Of a DNA stretch of 60,863 nucleotides, positions 60,813 through 60,863 are shown piece by piece. The first letter of the stretch is position 1. Each line of letters begins with the position of its first letter. The notes below the pieces were generated by a model. That model was not told the DNA's origin and ran no database searches. It saw nothing but the letters and a program-made list of their open reading frames with translations. The position numbers and the translations under genes are program-made. Source of the stretch: CAYQCE01 sp964415885 (GTDB taxonomy: Bacteria; Zixibacteria; MSB-5A5; JAABVY01; JAHJOQ01); assembly GCA_964415885.1 (NCBI GenBank), contig CAYQCE010000019.1:1-60863 (forward strand), given 5' to 3'.

Positions 60813-60863
60813 GCCTGACTATTAGATCGCCGCGCCACTCCCGCGCTTTCCTGTCACCCCCGC

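Noticed and set aside
60474..60818. Open frames of 114 (plus) and 107 (minus) residues at the right end
   Set aside because: Both run through repeat sequence and have no ribosome-binding site or recognisable domain.

Overview
The window reads as one chromosomal segment of a Gram-negative, diderm bacterium of the FCB (Fibrobacteres-Chlorobi-Bacteroidetes) type. A Candidatus Zixibacteria-like lineage is my best guess, inferred from gene content only. The basis is two secreted proteases with C-terminal sorting domains of the type IX secretion kind, a PorV/PorQ-family protein, a TonB-dependent receptor with a carboxypeptidase-regulatory-like N-terminus, several lipoproteins, two PEP-CTERM proteins, and short TPR lipoproteins. 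Gene density is high, with many ATGA/TGATG overlaps. No tRNA, rRNA, CRISPR array, intact transposase or phage gene was seen. The two ends carry the same ~83-bp repeat in opposite orientation, so the window probably stops at a multicopy repeat where an assembly broke.

Layout. 0.3-7 kb: a respiratory operon with cytochrome bd oxidase (cydAB), a Rieske protein, a fused b6/subunit-IV cytochrome b, and two further CydA-like membrane proteins, one carrying a C-terminal c-type cytochrome. 7.1-13.9 kb: a yceD-rpmF-plsX-fabD-fabG-acpP-fabF-rnc-etfB operon closed by a strong terminator. 14-18.7 kb: a small lipoprotein, a TPR-GAF-AAA+ sigma-54 activator, a HEAT-repeat lipoprotein and a mini helix-turn-helix-like protein. 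18.8-20.5 kb: an isochorismatase-fold hydrolase divergent from a lipoate ligase/octanoyltransferase-family protein. 20.8-37.3 kb: an envelope and secretion region with a TonB receptor bearing EF-hand-like repeats, a PorV-like protein, a large lipoprotein, a GT39-TPR membrane protein, an S8 protease, an M6 protease and a TPR lipoprotein.

37.5-40.7 kb: an iron operon fur-feoA-feoB-feoC-like behind a Fur-box-like palindrome. 40.8-47.6 kb: a housekeeping run ecfT-truA-tal-purB-psd-pssA-purS-purQ-DUF4321-tatA-unknown. 47.6-51.5 kb (minus): a signalling operon of FHA protein, metallophosphoesterase and CHASE2 Ser/Thr kinase. 51.6-55.5 kb: dus-larB-larC-etfA, closed by a terminator that is followed directly by a group II intron remnant. 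56-60.4 kb (minus): two PEP-CTERM paralogues, a secreted cohesin-like small protein and a TPR lipoprotein.

Connections. Three genes for exported proteins (the S8 protease and both PEP-CTERM proteins) have the same -24/-12 element CGGCACG-N4-TTGCT upstream, and the window also encodes a sigma-54 activator. This suggests a sigma-54 regulon for surface proteins. The respiratory operon is the most unusual locus: it pairs quinol-oxidising modules and a c-type cytochrome domain with no haem-copper oxidase nearby.
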